A stretch of DNA of 64,000 bases from Trichobilharzia regenti (taxonomy: Eukaryota; Platyhelminthes; Trematoda; Strigeidida; Schistosomatidae): NCBI GenBank assembly GCA_944472135.2, contig OX235262.1:68758887-68822886 (forward strand), in the 5' to 3' direction. The notes beneath the pieces are model-generated. The model had not been told where the DNA came from. It did no database searches and saw nothing but the letters and a program-made list of their open reading frames with translations. Both the position numbers and the translations under genes were made by a program. Shown here one piece after another: positions 32,832 to 45,990 of this stretch (within the stretch, counting starts at the first letter, position 1; every line of letters begins with the position of its first letter).

Positions 32832-34380
32832 CTATCTCCCGGGAAATATGCCTTGCCCTAGCTGTAGACTGTTCGCTATGCCAGCAAGGAATTGATCCGA
32901 TATCATGCGTGCTATATGCATGATTCCAGGTGTTTCTGTTAACTGACGCTGGTGAAAATCCTGCCCTAAGGTATAACCGATATGTGTATTCGGTAATTTG
33001 TTGCCAGTATAAGAATGAAGTGTTGGTATCTGTTTCTGGTATTCATCAGACCATGGCAAGTTTTGTGCAGAAATCGGCACATGCTCCCCACTAGACACAT
33101 AAGATATATGAATGGCTTGCTAAATGTGGTCTGTGGCCGATGTTTGGGGTATTTTCTATAACTTTCAGTAGACAGAATATTAGAAGTGGGCTGGTTGACA
33201 AGGGGTTTACGTAGTGGATGTGCAGAACAATACCTACTACCTTGCTGTGCTGTTTGTCTAGAATTAGGGATTCGATAAAATTGGCTTTCCACTTGGCACC
33301 AATTAGGCCTACCCCTAGGAGCTTCGTCTACCATATTTGACTTTCTCTTACAAAGAAGGCCTACAGGTGCTTTCGTCTCTTTCTTATCAAAGAGCTTTCT
33401 TGCTCCGGGTTTAGTATTTAATTTATTTACTTCTTTTTCCCTATCTTATGATCAACTGGCTGATGATGGCTAACAGGGCAGTCAGCACATGCTATGTAGG
33501 GTTTCTGTGGCTTGAACACCTCATGAGCTTTAGTTTTCTTAATGGAAATGGGACGTTTGTCATAACGCCTAGAAAACTTGCCAACTTGGGTGGCTACATT
33601 CGACTGGTGCTTCACAGAGTGTGGATTGTCAGACTGAGGAGTAACTGACTTATAAGGCAATGGTTGGACCACCAGTGGGATGGGTTTTGATGGTTTCGGT
33701 GTCTTGACTTTTGCGTCAGTGTGAAAACGATGTATTTCAACATTATTTCCCGTTGACTCATCTATGTCCACCATTTCAGTGTCTGCATCAATATCGTTAT
33801 ATAATGCTTGGCTAACATTAGCCACTACCTGCGAAAATGTCTGTTGCATGCCGTGATCAGATATTTCAATAGACGGAATAACGCACGGAACATCATCTAC
33901 AGTTATCCTATTAGAGTTATCAGGGTTCACTGTTCCTGAGCGGCATCGCCTTTGGCATGGTGTTAAATCAGGTGCAACCCTAATGTTAGTGTATGGTGTT
34001 GAAGAGCCTATTTTCTTACCCGATTTCAGAAAATTCCTGGCTTCTTCGGTAGACCTAAACTTGAAAAGCACAGGACACGGGTGGTTTGCAGATTTCTTAC
34101 GAAGACGCAAAACCTGACATTCTGTCAACGACATATTACAAGCCTTTAGACACGAATTCTTAAGTTTGGCAATCGGCTCTCTGTCTGGAATGTTATAGGC
34201 CAAGACGTTATGTGAAGACATAATCCTCTTAACAGCTTCTTCAGCCAAATAGTCAATTATGCGCTCGGATTTGATTAGTGATTCAAAACAGATGTTTTGT
34301 GATGGGTCACACAGTTGCGTGAGAGGCATAATGCTGTCAAACTTGCTCTGTAGTTCTGCTACAGAATCTTTAAGGCGGCC
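32832..34380 (-). pseudogene. CR1-like LINE B, ORF1 (nucleic-acid-binding protein)
   Basis: The frame at 33427-34329 (300 codons) has NVLAYNIPDREPIAKLKNSC, CQVLRLRKK and PVLFKFRSTEEARNFLKSG, the layout of the RRM-like domain of LINE ORF1 proteins. A basic Pro/Ser-rich tail follows, ending with CADCPVSHHQPVDH, a short Cys/His cluster. Two smaller frames (32966-33334 and 32832-33098) continue towards ORF2 after frameshifts. Upstream, an in-frame stop and the boundary of the inserted L2-like element (about 34390) cut off the N-terminus, which is found again at 38055-38276. Confidence 0.7.
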
Positions 34381-34399
34381 TGTTTGACATCTGGGCTAC

Positions 34400-37300
34400 C
34401 TTTTTCCTGCATCTACATATTGCATCTAATAAGTCATGTTTTCATTCCTAATTTTAATAAAATATGATCACAAATCGCATAAAATACAGTAATTCATTCA
34501 TTAAACGTTTTAAACCATATGACTTTCATGCAACTAATAATGCATCTAATAAATCTAAGAGAAAACATCACGCTGGCTGGCAGCGTGCACTTAAACAGAC
34601 ACCTTTATATCGTACAACCATTCCTGTTATTGTCACTTCAAACTGCCGTTCACTTCCCAACAAAATTATGCATCTCCAGTCTCTCTTATCATCTGATACT
34701 TATCACAATACGGCGATTGTTGCATTACAAGAAACATGGCTCCATGAACTCTATGATGACAATCTGGTTTCCCTAAATGGTTTTACATTGTTTAGACAAG
34801 ATCGACTATGCTCCAGAAAGAAAAGAGGTGGAGGTGTTGCAACTTTCATTCATTCTCAATGGTCAACTTCAAATAACGTATGTTTTTCTTACTCTAATGA
34901 CTTTATTGATTGTATAACGGTCAAATGCCGCCCGAAACACTTATCCAAATTCAAATACGTCTTCATCTCTAACATTTATGTTACTCCTGGCTGTTCTGCA
35001 TCTGATCTATCTGATTTTGCTGATGAATTCACTGAATTCGCCGTTACACATCTTGAAAACTCTTTATCAGTTGTCACAGGAGATTTTAACTGCTGTGATT
35101 GTTCTTTCCTCGTATCATTAGGTCATGCCAATATTGTTAAATTCCCTACTCGACTTGATAAAACCCTTGACCTGGTGTTCATTAATGATGAGGAAATATA
35201 TGAAGTACGCCGACGTGCTCCTATCATGAACTCAGATCATTGTATTATTCGGATATTACCTAAGATATACAGCAGATCTCACTTTAATATCTTCTCAAAT
35301 CTGTCCAAGAAAACACAGCAAAGGTGTTACTCACAAGAAAATATGCTCAAACTAAGATGCATGCTAAATGACACTAACTGGGAACTTTTCAACGAACACA
35401 AACTGGATGATACTATTTCCAATTTGACTGACTATCTTAAATTCTGTCTTGATATATGCTGTCCAAAACAGATAATTTTCAAAAGAATGGATCGTTTTTC
35501 TTCCCCTCATCTCAAAAAACTTCGTAGAGAAAAAGAGAAGCTGTACAAGACAAAGAATAAATCTGGTCTTAAGAAGATAAACACCCAAATTAAATCTGAA
35601 ATCAAGAGACTAAACAACATTTATAATCAAACAATACTATCTTGTAAAACCTCAGAAAACATATGGAAGCTTTTTAGAGAAATTACTGGTTGTGGTAAGC
35701 ATAATAATTTTGCCTCTTCTATTGATGTAAATACTCTCAATAGATCTTTCATCCGCCCTCCAAATGTCCTTTCTGCCTTCAATTTAACTAATAACACGAC
35801 CAGTGACTTTCATCGTTTCAATACTTCTGATGTTCTTAAATGTTTGAAATCTCTTAAACCTTCCCAGAGTCTAGGCCCTGATGGTATACCTGCCATTGTT
35901 TTAAAGAAATGTGCTGATATTTTAAGTAACCCACTTACAAGCATTTTCAATACTTCTTTTTCTAATAATAATGTACCTTCTCTGTGGAAAGATATTAAAA
36001 TCATCCCTGTACCCAAGTCTGGTTCTGGAGATAGTGTTAAGTTTAGACCAATTGCCATTACCTCTCCTTTTTGAAACTGATGGAGAAATTACTGTTACAA
36101 AAACTCATTCCCTCCCTAAGCTTCTCAAACGATCCAAAGCAGTTTGCTTACAAACAGGGTAGAAGTACTTTGGATGCTGCTGCTGTGTTTCATCACAACA
36201 TTGTATCCTCCTTAGACAAAGGGGCCAAGTATGTCCGTTGTACTTTCCTTGATTACACATCTGCTTTTGACTCTGTACCTAGAGGCCTTTTGTTAAACAA
36301 GCTTAGCCTTACACAAACTGAGTCCTGGGCTATCAACTGGCTGCACTCTTACTTCTCCAATAGGATGCAGTACACGGTATATAATGGTGTAGCTTCCTCT
36401 CCTTTGCTTACTGAAGCTGGTGTTCCTCAGGGTGCTGTTCTCTCGCCGTTTCTCTTTTCCTTCTTCTTACATGACTTACCTCTCTCAGACGAAATCAACT
36501 TCGTCAAATATGCAGATGACCTGACTGTTTCGCTTCCCGTTAAGTCTCAGTCAGACTGCTTCAAATTAAATAGCTTCCTGTCGGACATCAGTCAGTGGTC
36601 TAAAATAAATGGCCTAACGCTGAATCCCTCAAAATGCCAGACTGTCGACTTCTCCTTTAGGCATAAACGAGATCTACAAACACTAGTAAGCACTCATGAT
36701 GTCTGTAGAATTGCGGGGACTATAATTGAAACAAAGTCTAATGCAAAATACCTCGGATTAGTTATATCTTCCGACCTTACTTGGTCATCTCATATCCAAA
36801 TGATTTCCAAGAAAGTGTTTCGTCTAACCTACTACATTAAGAAACTCAGACTAACTGGAGTCCCTCAACCTCTGCTTACACAATTTGTCAACTCTCGTAT
36901 CCTACCTATTCTACTTTACTGTTCCCCGTTAGTCTTTCCTGGGTTACTGAAAAAGGATTATACCATCCTGAGAAGGATGTTGAAGGTAGTTAGTAGGACT
37001 AGCGGTGTAAAACTCAGTCAGCTCGTCACAACATTAGTGGATAAGCATCTGAATACATGTGAGAAATGGTCTAAAACCATACTCTCTGACCCCCAACACC
37101 CCCTCTATTCCCAACTCTCTCCCTGCATCTCATCAGGTAGAACCAGAAATCAGTATAAAATAATATATGCTCGCACAACCAAGTATAGGAACTCAACGAT
37201 ACCATATTTGGCCCGTGTTCTAAGTGACAGAGACAATGTTAGGCGTGAAACCTATGACTTGCTTTGTTGTTAATAACATAATTTTGGCCCTTGTTATTTC

Positions 37301-38050
37301 CCCCTTACACTCTCTTATTTGTACTCTATAGTGAACAACCTTCTTAAACATACTTAGCTGCTTAAAATTATTATCATTGGCTTACTTGTTTTTACTTTAT
37401 TCTATTCCTTCTTTTGTACATCTACTGGGTCCGACTATATTATCACTATGATTATTAAAAATTGTCCCGTCATTAACCATCATGTAACATTAGTTTTGTG
37501 GTTGTTCTTTGTTCGGCACTATTTAACTGACAATCTTGTTTGTTATTGCCACTATCACCATCTTAAAAATTTTGTATTATGCATGATTCCTCACACTACC
37601 ACTACAAACAACCGCATTAGTACTGACAATAAAAGCAAACAACCTGAAATGTTTATCTTATGATTGCTTAGTGTTGTTCAATCAAATTAACTGATCATCT
37701 TGGCTATAAACATTTTTAAGAACATCTCATAATTTCCCGTATGATTATAGCTGTTACTGTTCACCACGCATACACATATCGTAGCTTCCACTAACCAATA
37801 CTGAAATATTTTTTTCATTATTTGTGTTGATCTTCTTTTTTACTCGGTATTTTTATTTGCATTTTTTTGGTTATTTCTGTTTCTTTTTTTTGGTTTTTTT
37901 TATATATTTTATTTTTATTTTTTTATAATACTCCTTTTAAATGTACGATGAAATTAGATGCAATATTGTAGATATGTGCTGAAAATTCCACACTGTACCA
38001 CAAGTACTGTTTCTGGAATAAAGCGAAATTGTTATGTTATGTTATGTTAT
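34400..38050 (+). mobile_element. L2/Rex-like LINE inserted into LINE B
   Basis: A nearly full-length LINE. One ORF (34464-36074) has the APE endonuclease: VIVTSNCRSLPNKI, IVALQETWLHE, RGGGVATFIHS, VVTGDFNCCD, MNSDHCII. It continues into RT with SLGPDGIPAIVL and KFRPIAITSPF. A one-base deletion in a T run near 36070 moves the rest to another frame (36071-37273): QFAYKQGRSTLDAA, CTFLDYTSAFDSVPRG, GVPQGAVLSPFLFSFFLHD, FVKYADDLTVS. The QFAY..RST and GVPQGAVLSP motifs fit the L2/Rex side of the Jockey superfamily. The 3' UTR has an AATAAA (about 38019) and ends in four TATGT units. The 5' end is near 34400. A separate ORF1 is not seen. Confidence 0.87.
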
Positions 38051-38638
38051 GTACTGACTTCTGAAGTGTCAGTATATCATTTTTTCTACAAGCCGCATTC
38101 TCTGTCAATTCCTCCATGATATCAGATACCATAACTCTGGGTGTGGCTGGTGTAAAAAGTGTAGAATCGTCAACGGAGCTGAGGCCTTCAGATGGTTGAC
38201 TAGTATTAAATCTCAGTCTCTTAACGGTACTTACACGTTTGATAGACTTAACCATTAAAGAACTGAGAAACTTCACAATTTCACAACTTCCGGAAAAAAA
38301 GTTTTGAGGATATAAAAATAAGATAGCTGTATTATCGAAGTATCAAAACAGCAACGATAAACAGATATATAGTGCAAAAATAAAAAGTCAGACTTTCCTT
38401 TACAGGGTTTGCTGTGAATAAAGTCCTGAGTTCCACGTGGTTAGATAGGGTATCCGAAGATTCTTGATGTAGATTTCACGAGTGAATGCTATATGTTGTT
38501 CCAGTTGATACAATACAATCCTTTTTGACTATGGATAGCTGGATAATGTGAGGAAAGCGGCTAATTTTCAAAGTATTAAGGAAAAATGATTCACGCAGAA
38601 ACTGAACACCTGTAGCGCAACAGTATAAAAAATATATA
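38051..38638 (-). pseudogene. LINE B ORF1 N-terminus and 5' UTR
   Basis: The minus frame 38055-38276 reads MKFLSSLMVKSIKRVS, then SDIMEELTENAACRKND and ILTLQKS, where it runs into the tail of the L2-like insertion. The Leu/Glu-rich end and the facing start at about 34375 (RLKDSVAELQSKFDSI) look like the two halves of one coiled coil, so the insertion split ORF1. A TGAC is present at both junctions and may be part of a short target-site duplication. From 38277 to about 38638 is probably the 5' UTR; it abuts the 3' end of another CR1 copy at 38640. Confidence 0.7.
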
Positions 38639-38639
38639 G

Positions 38640-39085
38640 TCCCGTTATGCTAACTTTTATATTATGTGTGAACTAATATTACTGTACTGTGTAGAAATGT
38701 TTATCATGGAGTTCCAGTAATATTAAAATTTATAATTGTAGTTTGTTGTAACAACACGTTTAAAGAACTTAAAATATCTATGTAGGGTGAAAAAGAGGGT
38801 GTGAGGGTCAAACGTAGAAGTGCATTGTATTTTTGAGCAGTCTGGTGACTGAGGAGATGAACACTGGAAGTGTGTTTGCATCGCGCGCATTAGCTGGTAG
38901 TCTATTCCAAGTGACTGAGAACTTATTTAGGAAGAAGTTGTACCGCACGTAAGTCTGACAGTGCTCTATAGCAGCTAGGTTGTGATGATTTCTAAGATTG
39001 TAACTGATGACAGTGGTAGGTTCAGTTATTGGCTCCGAGGAGTGCAAGAGAAGATTTGCTAGCTTGTAGTAGAAGACAAGGTTTC
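38640..39085 (-). pseudogene. CR1-like LINE 3' fragment (copy of 25320 family)
   Basis: It matches 25320-25750 throughout: same 3' end (TAGTCCCGTTATGC on the plus strand), same 3' UTR and the same C-terminal text (YNLRNHHNLAAIEHCQTYV, FLNKFSVTWNRLPANARD). It diverges at about 39085, the truncation point. Its 3' end touches the 5' end of LINE B, so two CR1 copies lie head to tail. Confidence 0.85.
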
Positions 39086-39208
39086 ATTTTGTCTAGGGGT
39101 GACTTGAATCTGTCGAGTGCTTTTTGCTCTTAAAAAACCTCAATTAAGAGTCACGTAAGCTTGAAAGTACTTCCAAAGCTTTTGATTTAACAGAACTTTC
39201 TAAGAAAC

Positions 39209-39690
39209 ATGCAGTCAGCAAGATATATCCTCTACTTACTTTACAACAAAGTGATCTACAATTATCCTACCACTATCTGTGAACCATTCAGTGAGTGGCT
39301 TGCGAATTTCCGTTTAGCAGTACACATTCCTAATGAAACTACACCCTTTACCAGCTTCTTTTCCAGGAGAGACGCGTCCACCAGTAAATTCATGCGGCAG
39401 GCAATTAATAGCTCTAGAAATTCCACTAGCACGGTACTGGTCGGTCTCTCATCAATAATCCTCAAATACAATAAGTGCGATAGCCCCTTTCTACTTCTTA
39501 AGTTCTTCGCTATATTTGTGGACATAAGCACTTTCCCTAATCAGCAGAAAACCGGGTTTATAACTCTGTACTACGAATCAGGTGATAAGATTAACGTTCG
39601 CAATCATAGACCTACTAGTATAACTCCAGTTATGGAGAGGTTGTTGAAAACCATCGACTTGGGGGAAGTCTCGTTACAAATGCTGGACAA
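39209..39690 (+). pseudogene. CR1-like RT fragment, inverted
   Basis: Plus-strand frame with STSTVLVGLSSIILKYNKCD, LLLKFFAIFVDISTFP, KTGFITLYYESGDKINVRNH and RPTSITPVMERLLK. Block by block this aligns with STGPDGLASIIFKNSGCD...YRPINITPVISRIMEKVV of the 25433 ORF, but in opposite orientation and more diverged. Only RT blocks 1-2 remain. Confidence 0.75.
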
Positions 39691-40835
39691 GAACTTCTAG
39701 AAGAAAGGTCAATGGACAACATACCGAACGATGACATGAAAATCTTCATGGGAGATATGAACGCAGGTCAAATTGGAGAACTGCTCGTCGCGAGTCGAGA
39801 GGCTCTTGCTCCAGGAAATGAATGAGAACAGAGGATTATTTTCAGACTTCTGCGCTTACATTGATTTGGTGATTGGAGGCAGTGTGTACAAGCACAAGGA
39901 TATATACAAGGCCAGCGACATGGATTTCGCCTAACAGACTCACCACAAACCAGATAGACTTCATATCAGTGCTGCTCAAGGAAGTGGAGACGCAACTAGC
40001 CTGCTGGACACAAAGCCGAGAGGGGGAGCAGATGTGGAGTCAGACCATCTGCCAGGTCAAGGAATCTTCAAGGTGGAGCTAAAGGCCTTCAGAACAACTG
40101 TAGATAGGCCGCTGTAAATGAAAAAGAAAATTCAAAAACTGGAGGACAAAGCTACAAGGAGTGCCCTCACCACAGATATCAGAGCAGGGTCTGAGATACT
40201 ACGTGGCATTAGAGAGGAAGCCCGTGTGGAAGAACATTGGAACTCTCTGAAGGCGATGTTGAGGGAAAGATTTGCAAGTGTTCCAGGAAAAAAGAAGAGA
40301 CAAGACAAGGAATGGTTGTCAACGGATACCTGGAAGCTAATCGGGGATAGGAGGATGGCGAAAGTGAAGATGACTCAACGCAAAGATGTTCAGACTTTCA
40401 ACACAAACATGAAGTCATTCAGCTCCTCTAAATGGGTCAGAAACTTGGTCAGCTTGTCATGAAAAGGATTTCCAACAGGTTTCAGATTTTCTTCAGTAGC
40501 TACCATCGCTCAACACTGAAGATTTAATGGCCATAAAGAATAAGTAGCAAGAAACAGTGGGAATAAACCAACCAGGAGCTGGCTGCTCAACAAATACGTG
40601 GGAGAGAGTGGAGATGGATCGGGCATACACTGAAGAGAGCAGAATGACGTCGCGCAATGCAGGCCATTGCTCGAGTTGAATCTGAATAGGAAGCGACGAG
40701 TGTGCCGTCCCAGGGTGACATGGAGGAGATTGTGTGACGAGAAGGAGATGAAGTTGAAGAAGACGGCAGAAGATAGGAGAAAATGGAGATGCGTTGTTGG
40801 AGCCCTGTGTTCCACTAAGAACTCAAGGAAATAAT
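39690..40835 (+). pseudogene. RTE (SR2-like) LINE, internally deleted
   Basis: The first part holds endonuclease text: ENRGLFSDFCAYIDLVIGGS and VYKHKDIYKASDMDF (the LVIGGT.F.H..IHK region of RTE endonucleases), followed by HHKPDR. The second part (40118-40462) reads KLEDKATRSALTTDIR and KKKRQDKEWLSTDTWKLI, the linker before RT. The RT itself is missing. The last 300 bp (40540-40835) carry the C-terminal end (RRWRWIGHTLK-like) and a final GALCSTKNSRK followed by (AAT)n. Stops and frame changes are frequent. It is SR2-like by these motifs. Confidence 0.75.
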
Positions 40836-41290
40836 AATATTATTATTTGTGAAAATTATGCTTACACATAGCACCCGTTTTTGATCGTCACTTCCTGCAA
40901 ACATTTTCTTCTCTTGACGCAGAATATTCAAGCAAAATATTCACCAACAGTATATCGTATCGGGTTCCATCTGGAGAATACTCAATCGCCTGCGACATTT
41001 GCTCTTCATCTTTTTGCTGAAGTTGATATTAGTTGATTGCCCACTACTAGGATTATAAACAGTTATTCGTACTTTATACATCATCAGTATGTAAATCAGA
41101 CTCTCTCGGTATATGTTTAAAACACGTGAAATTGTAATTTTGAGGAAGACGCTAACTCACTGAGCACATGGTCCCCAATAAGATGAAGATGAAAAATTTA
41201 CTGAATGATTCTTGACACAAGAGAACTAAACGGCGGACCGGACTAGTTGAAGGTATTGACCTCGATTCACTAGTCAGATGACAGACAGGG
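40836..41290. other. Gene-free stretch
   Basis: Starts with the short (AAT)n tail of the RTE fragment. No coding or repeat structure was recognised in the rest. Confidence 0.4.
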
Positions 41291-41660
41291 AAATATAGGT
41301 GCTGCACAGGAATTATTTTGCAGATTCCACCAAGATATCGCTCTTGAATTTTATAGAGATAATAGGCGCATCGTGAGCTTGTAGATGTGGAGTAATGTCT
41401 TCACAGATGTATATAGTCAACGTCAATAGATATGTGCAAAGATTTCCAGCCTGTCAGCATAAAAAATCTGCCCGGAAAGATGTGTCACCTCTGTTTTGAG
41501 TACATGGGTGCCATATGGCAGTAAACAGGCCACAAAACAACATGATGCACAGTTATCTGGATGAATTTATGTACACAAATATGTTTGTACCACAACTCAA
41601 GACTCCGACAAGGAATTCGTTATTTTGAAACATAAGAGAAAGTTATCTAGTTTAAATGTT
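41290..41660 (+). pseudogene. Possible Merlin transposase remnant
   Basis: One frame reads DSTKISLLNFIEIIGAS and then, after stops, NRPQNNMMHSYLDEFMYTN. The SYLDEFMY text is the C-terminal motif of Merlin (IS1016/ISXO2-like) transposases and aligns with SYLDEFIYRTSF at 59575-59610, which lies in a convincing Merlin copy. The catalytic residues are not preserved in an obvious way, so this is a probable but eroded copy. Confidence 0.45.
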
Positions 41661-41879
41661 TTAACACTGACACAGGTTTCTAAATCTCGCCCATTTGCCA
41701 AGAGCTCTTCAGGTTCGTTGATCAAAGTCACTGCGTCTGTTTAATTTGAACCTTTGCTCGTGTCTTTTATGTTCAGGGTTACCATCTATTAATTGACCCA
41801 CAACTTCTTTCATTATCGCGTTTAGCAAGCTCAGAAACATTCGTTTACACCAACGCAGTAAGGCGATTGCCCAAGGTTG

Positions 41880-44760
41880 CTAAAAGAATGCTCTATGTGA
41901 CTTGCTCGTTACATTAGCAGACGAGAGGATAGCGGGACAAACTGTCTGTCTGGATTCAACATAGAACTTGGCACCGAAGTGCAGCAGTTCGAGTTGCCAC
42001 GTTCCAAATAGCACGCAGAAGTAGACAAGAAGATGAGTGAAGAGAATCAATACAGTCTGACAAGTATAAGAGTGAAACAGAATGGGTAATGGTAGAAAGG
42101 AATATGAAAGATTACAGAGAATGAATACATCTGCGCTGGCCATTGACAACGATTTTGAGCCATGTCACCTATAGCCTCCAGCCATTGATTCCTAGAGTCC
42201 CGAGGGCCCCAACCCGGAAGTCTGCATCTCCCTACCTGACCGACTCAGTTTAACTGTCAAGGATTTCATGGATTGATGAGGCCATGTTTTTGTTTGGCCA
42301 CCACTGGCTCTTTTCCAACCTGCACCTATATCAGCTAGCAATGCCCGTCGGGGGAGGCGATGGTTAGGGATGCGCAGCACGTGACCTGCCCATCTCAATC
42401 TATGTAACTTTATAGCCTCGTCGATTGATTTTCCCCCTTTGCCCAACACTCTACGCCTAACGTCAGCATTACTTACCTTATTAAACCACCTAACGTGAGA
42501 AAGAGACCGCAGACGTCTACGATCGAAAGCATTCAACCTTTTCATGTCTTCAACTCGTATTGGCCATGTTTCAGAGGCATATGGAAGGACGGAGCGAACT
42601 GCTGAGCAGTACACACGTCCCTTGGTTGATAGCCGGATGTCACGCCCACGCCAGAGATGGTGTAGGTCAGCGAAAGCAGCTCGAGCTCGTTGGATCCGTG
42701 GCGAGATTTCGTCGCCAATCGGTCCGTTGGTGCTAATACAACTTCCCAAATAGGTGAAGTGGTCAACATGTTCTGTCACTTCACTCCCTATCACTAAGGT
42801 AGGAGTTGACGTAGTCCAATCCTGTAGCAACATCTTACATTTTACAGGGGAGAACCGCGTGCCGAGCGTGCGAAGATTGATGCTCAAGGTGTTCAGAAGA
42901 CTCTGCATTTTGTCAGCATCCTCCCCTAACAGTACTATGTCATCTGCATATTCTAAGTCCCTAAGACTATTCCCTGGTAACAAGTCGATTCCTAAGTCGT
43001 TACGTTCAGTTAAGGATACTTCCATCAGCATATCTATGATGAAGTTAAACAGAAATGGGGAAAGTGGACATCCCTGTCGGACACAACTGGTTGTTATCAA
43101 TTCAGATGACAATTCCCCATAAACCCTTAACGACTACGTGAGTTTGAATAGAGTGCCTTGATTAGTGCAGTGTACCTTCTTGGCACTCCCTTCACAGTCA
43201 AACATTGCCATAGTACCTTTCGATCCACGGAGTCGAAGGCCGCCTTCAAGTCAAAAAATATGGCAATTGTTGGACGCCGAGAAGTTTGTCTATGTTCTAG
43301 AATCTGCCGGAGAGTGAAGATATGATCTATGGTCTAAAGCCCGCCTGATTTTCCCTTGTCTGTTCCTCCCGAGTTCTGCTTAGTCTATGCATGATTACTG
43401 AGCCTAGGATTTTAGAGACTATGTTCGTTAGGCTGACCCCCTATGATTACCACACGAGGACTTGTTTCCCTTCTTGAATATCAGTATAATAAGTGACTTA
43501 CCCTAGTCTGCTGGAATCGTCTCTGATTCCCTAGTGCCTCAGTTAATCTACGAACTAGTATGTCACCCAATATATAGACACCTCCGGAATAATTCTGTCG
43601 GGTCCTGCAGCTTTGCCATGTTTCAAATTACAGATAGCTTTTGTGACCTCACTTACAGACGGCGGACCAGTGTCTATATCCCATTCGGGTGTGTGCTGGA
43701 CGGCGGGGAGGTTCGGTGTGGCTGTGGGCAAGTTAAATTGTTCCTCAAAGTGTTCTTTCCAGCGTTCAAGGCGTCTATCCTGAGAGCTAATTTTTGTGCC
43801 ATGTTTCTTCAAGATTGTTTCACTTATGATTTGCCTTCTCCCACCCGTTTCCCTGATAATTTTAAAGAGTTGTCTGGTGTTACCAATCACTCATGCTTTT
43901 TCCATCTCTCTCGCCTTTGTTACCCACCACTGTTCACGGTCCTTGCGGAGACTTTTCGTAAGTTTCCTTTTGTGCAGCTTTCGCTCCTCATTGAATTCGG
44001 AGCTCGCCGGAATAAGTCTTCCAGCATCTATCAGTTCGGATGAGGCAGTCGAAATCCAATGGTTTTTACTCACCTTTGGGTTTAGCTTATTCACAGCTTT
44101 TACAGATGTATCTATGGCCGTCTGAATATTCTTCCAAGCTTCTTCAGGGTGAGCACAGCTGTCGAACAGAGATATGTGTTTAGCTAGTTCTTCCTCACAT
44201 AGGGATTTCGTTCCCTGATCGAGCTGGGAACGTGATGGGTTTGCCGCTAGCTCTTTCTTACATCCGTTTAGTCGTGGGTACACACGAGCGTGGGCAAGTG
44301 CGTGATCCGTATCCACATACGTGTTTCAGAAGGAGTGACAAACTCCTACCGACCCACGCCAACGATAGCTTATTGCTATGTGGTCTATTTTTGTCCAACG
44401 CTGGTTTGATGATGGGGGTTGCCAGGTCAAACGGTGTCTCTCCTTGTGTTTGAAGTAAGTGCTTACAAGAAACAAATGATTATCGGAAGAGAACTGTAGG
44501 AGACGGTCACCGTCGTCGGTTCGCTGGCATGGGACTCCATAAGTGCCACCGACATCCTTCTCAGATTGGCACAATTTCCGTATATGAGCATTAAATTCGC
44601 CGGCTAGAACGACTATATCTGAGCGTTTAGCCTTTCGCAACAAACTAGACAGCCTTTTGGCACAAACTAGTCGATAGGCACTCAGATTAGCCGCGTTTTG
44701 CTGTTGTATTCGGGCTATTTTACGTTGTCCTTCGGGTTTCCTTTATCGAAAATGTATTTT
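41880..44760 (-). pseudogene. RTE-clade LINE, 5'-truncated
   Basis: Minus strand. Endonuclease end at 44326-44643: AKRSDIVVLAGEFNAHI, RTDDGDRLLQFSSDNHLFLV, TKIDHIAISYRW. Linker at 43891-44316 (VNKLNPKVSKNHWISTASSE, WWVTKAREMEKA) and 43555-43890 (LGNTRQLFKIIRETGGR-like start, LKHGKAAGPDRI of RT block 1). Blocks 2-3 are frameshifted. The last 306 codons (42192-43112) are open: [61 protein letters not shown] and [24 protein letters not shown] and EYADDI are RTE hallmarks. The 5' UTR and the start of the endonuclease are missing. Related 3' ends occur at 9465, 12275 and 62620. Confidence 0.88.
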
Positions 44761-45625
44761 GAATAACATGTTTTAAGTAAACGTCGTATGAAAGCTGAGA
44801 AAATAGTCGCTCATAGTCTGCTGATAAAATACCGATTTTTCATCGAATTTACTTTTTAAAGTGCATGAGGGATGTCGAAATTCGCAGTAAATTGCAATTT
44901 ATGATAATAAACACTAGACAGCTCATATAAACGATACATATTCTTGTAAATGATGAAGTGTGTTGAATATCAGGTAATTCAGTTTTAATGATACTCAGTT
45001 AATAATAATTTATTCACATAAATTAAATATTCGCATGACTGACATACCGTTTATACAGGCATGATCATATTTGAAAAGTGCAATCTGAAATGAAAAGTGT
45101 TCTATGACATTAAAAATTGAATAATGGAAAAATATCTTGAAACTTTATAAGAAGTTTTCGATGTTTACTTTTAACTGAATAAGTTACAAAATATTAGTTC
45201 AAGTCTAAAGTTTATTCTATAATATACTTATAGTCAGTCAACTCCATGCGGGAATTACGAAACGTTGCGATAACAGAAAGTTAGAAGAGAGGTGACACAC
45301 AGGTGCTAGGGTAAGACACATGGGATGCAGAGCTTACAATCATTATCATTTGATCAATTGATAAGGGTTCGAAAATTTATAAAACTCCACAGTAGAGAGT
45401 AAGTACAGCATTATTTTAGTATTAGCAAATACAACAGATAAACAGACTTCAGAATGAAACTTGTTCCATTGTTCATCGTGTGTACTGTCAATATTTTGAA
45501 TAAATTTCAAGTAATACAAACGTAGAAAGCAGCATTACTATATATTTGCAGTGCTCCAGTGCAATAATTCCAAAATGAGAAGAAAGAAGAAAAGAGAAAG
45601 AGAGTAGCAGAGGCAGCCAACAAAT
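44760..45625. other. Gene-free stretch with one retroposon tail
   Basis: No coding region. At 45000-45070 is a diverged tail module: AATAATAATTTATTCACAT, then ACATACCGTTTATACAGGCATGATCA. Its hairpin is not well kept. The rest is AT-rich. Confidence 0.45.
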
Positions 45626-45629
45626 AATA

Positions 45630-45990
45630 GTTACGTTAGTGAAGTTGAAGGCTGGACGATCAATTCATGGTTGTTTGCCCGAACCAAACTTTATATTTTG
45701 ACCGGAGTCATCGATCCAGCAGTCATCGTCTCACCGTTCGCTGTTCGTTGGAGGACAGAGAAAAACTATCAGAAGTATTATTGTCATTTGTTGTTATGAC
45801 ATTTATTCTTAGACTTTGTGTACAATAACTTAGTGGTTTGCTCTGTCTTGGTGTAAGAATAAATGGTTCTAAAGTCACCAATTTGTGTTCTGGTTTTTTT
45901 CTTTGGTTATAACGCATAGTTTCTGAAAGTCTTCCAAGGACAGTGTGAAGTCCAGCTTAGTTAGCCCTGGATATTCACAGTTTCTGATGA
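45630..45990 (+). repeat. 5' LTR of a non-autonomous LTR element
   Basis: It aligns with the LTR at 49255-49626: GAAGTTGAAGGCTGGACGAT, TTCATGGTTGTTTGCCCGAA, CAGTCATCGTCTCACCGTTC, ATCAGAAGTATTATTGTCAT, a polyadenylation-type block GTGTAAGAATAAATGG, GTGTTCTGGTTTTTTTC and CATAGTTTCTGA. The two LTRs differ at many positions, so they are either old or from different subfamilies. The exact ends and a primer-binding site are not certain. Confidence 0.65.
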
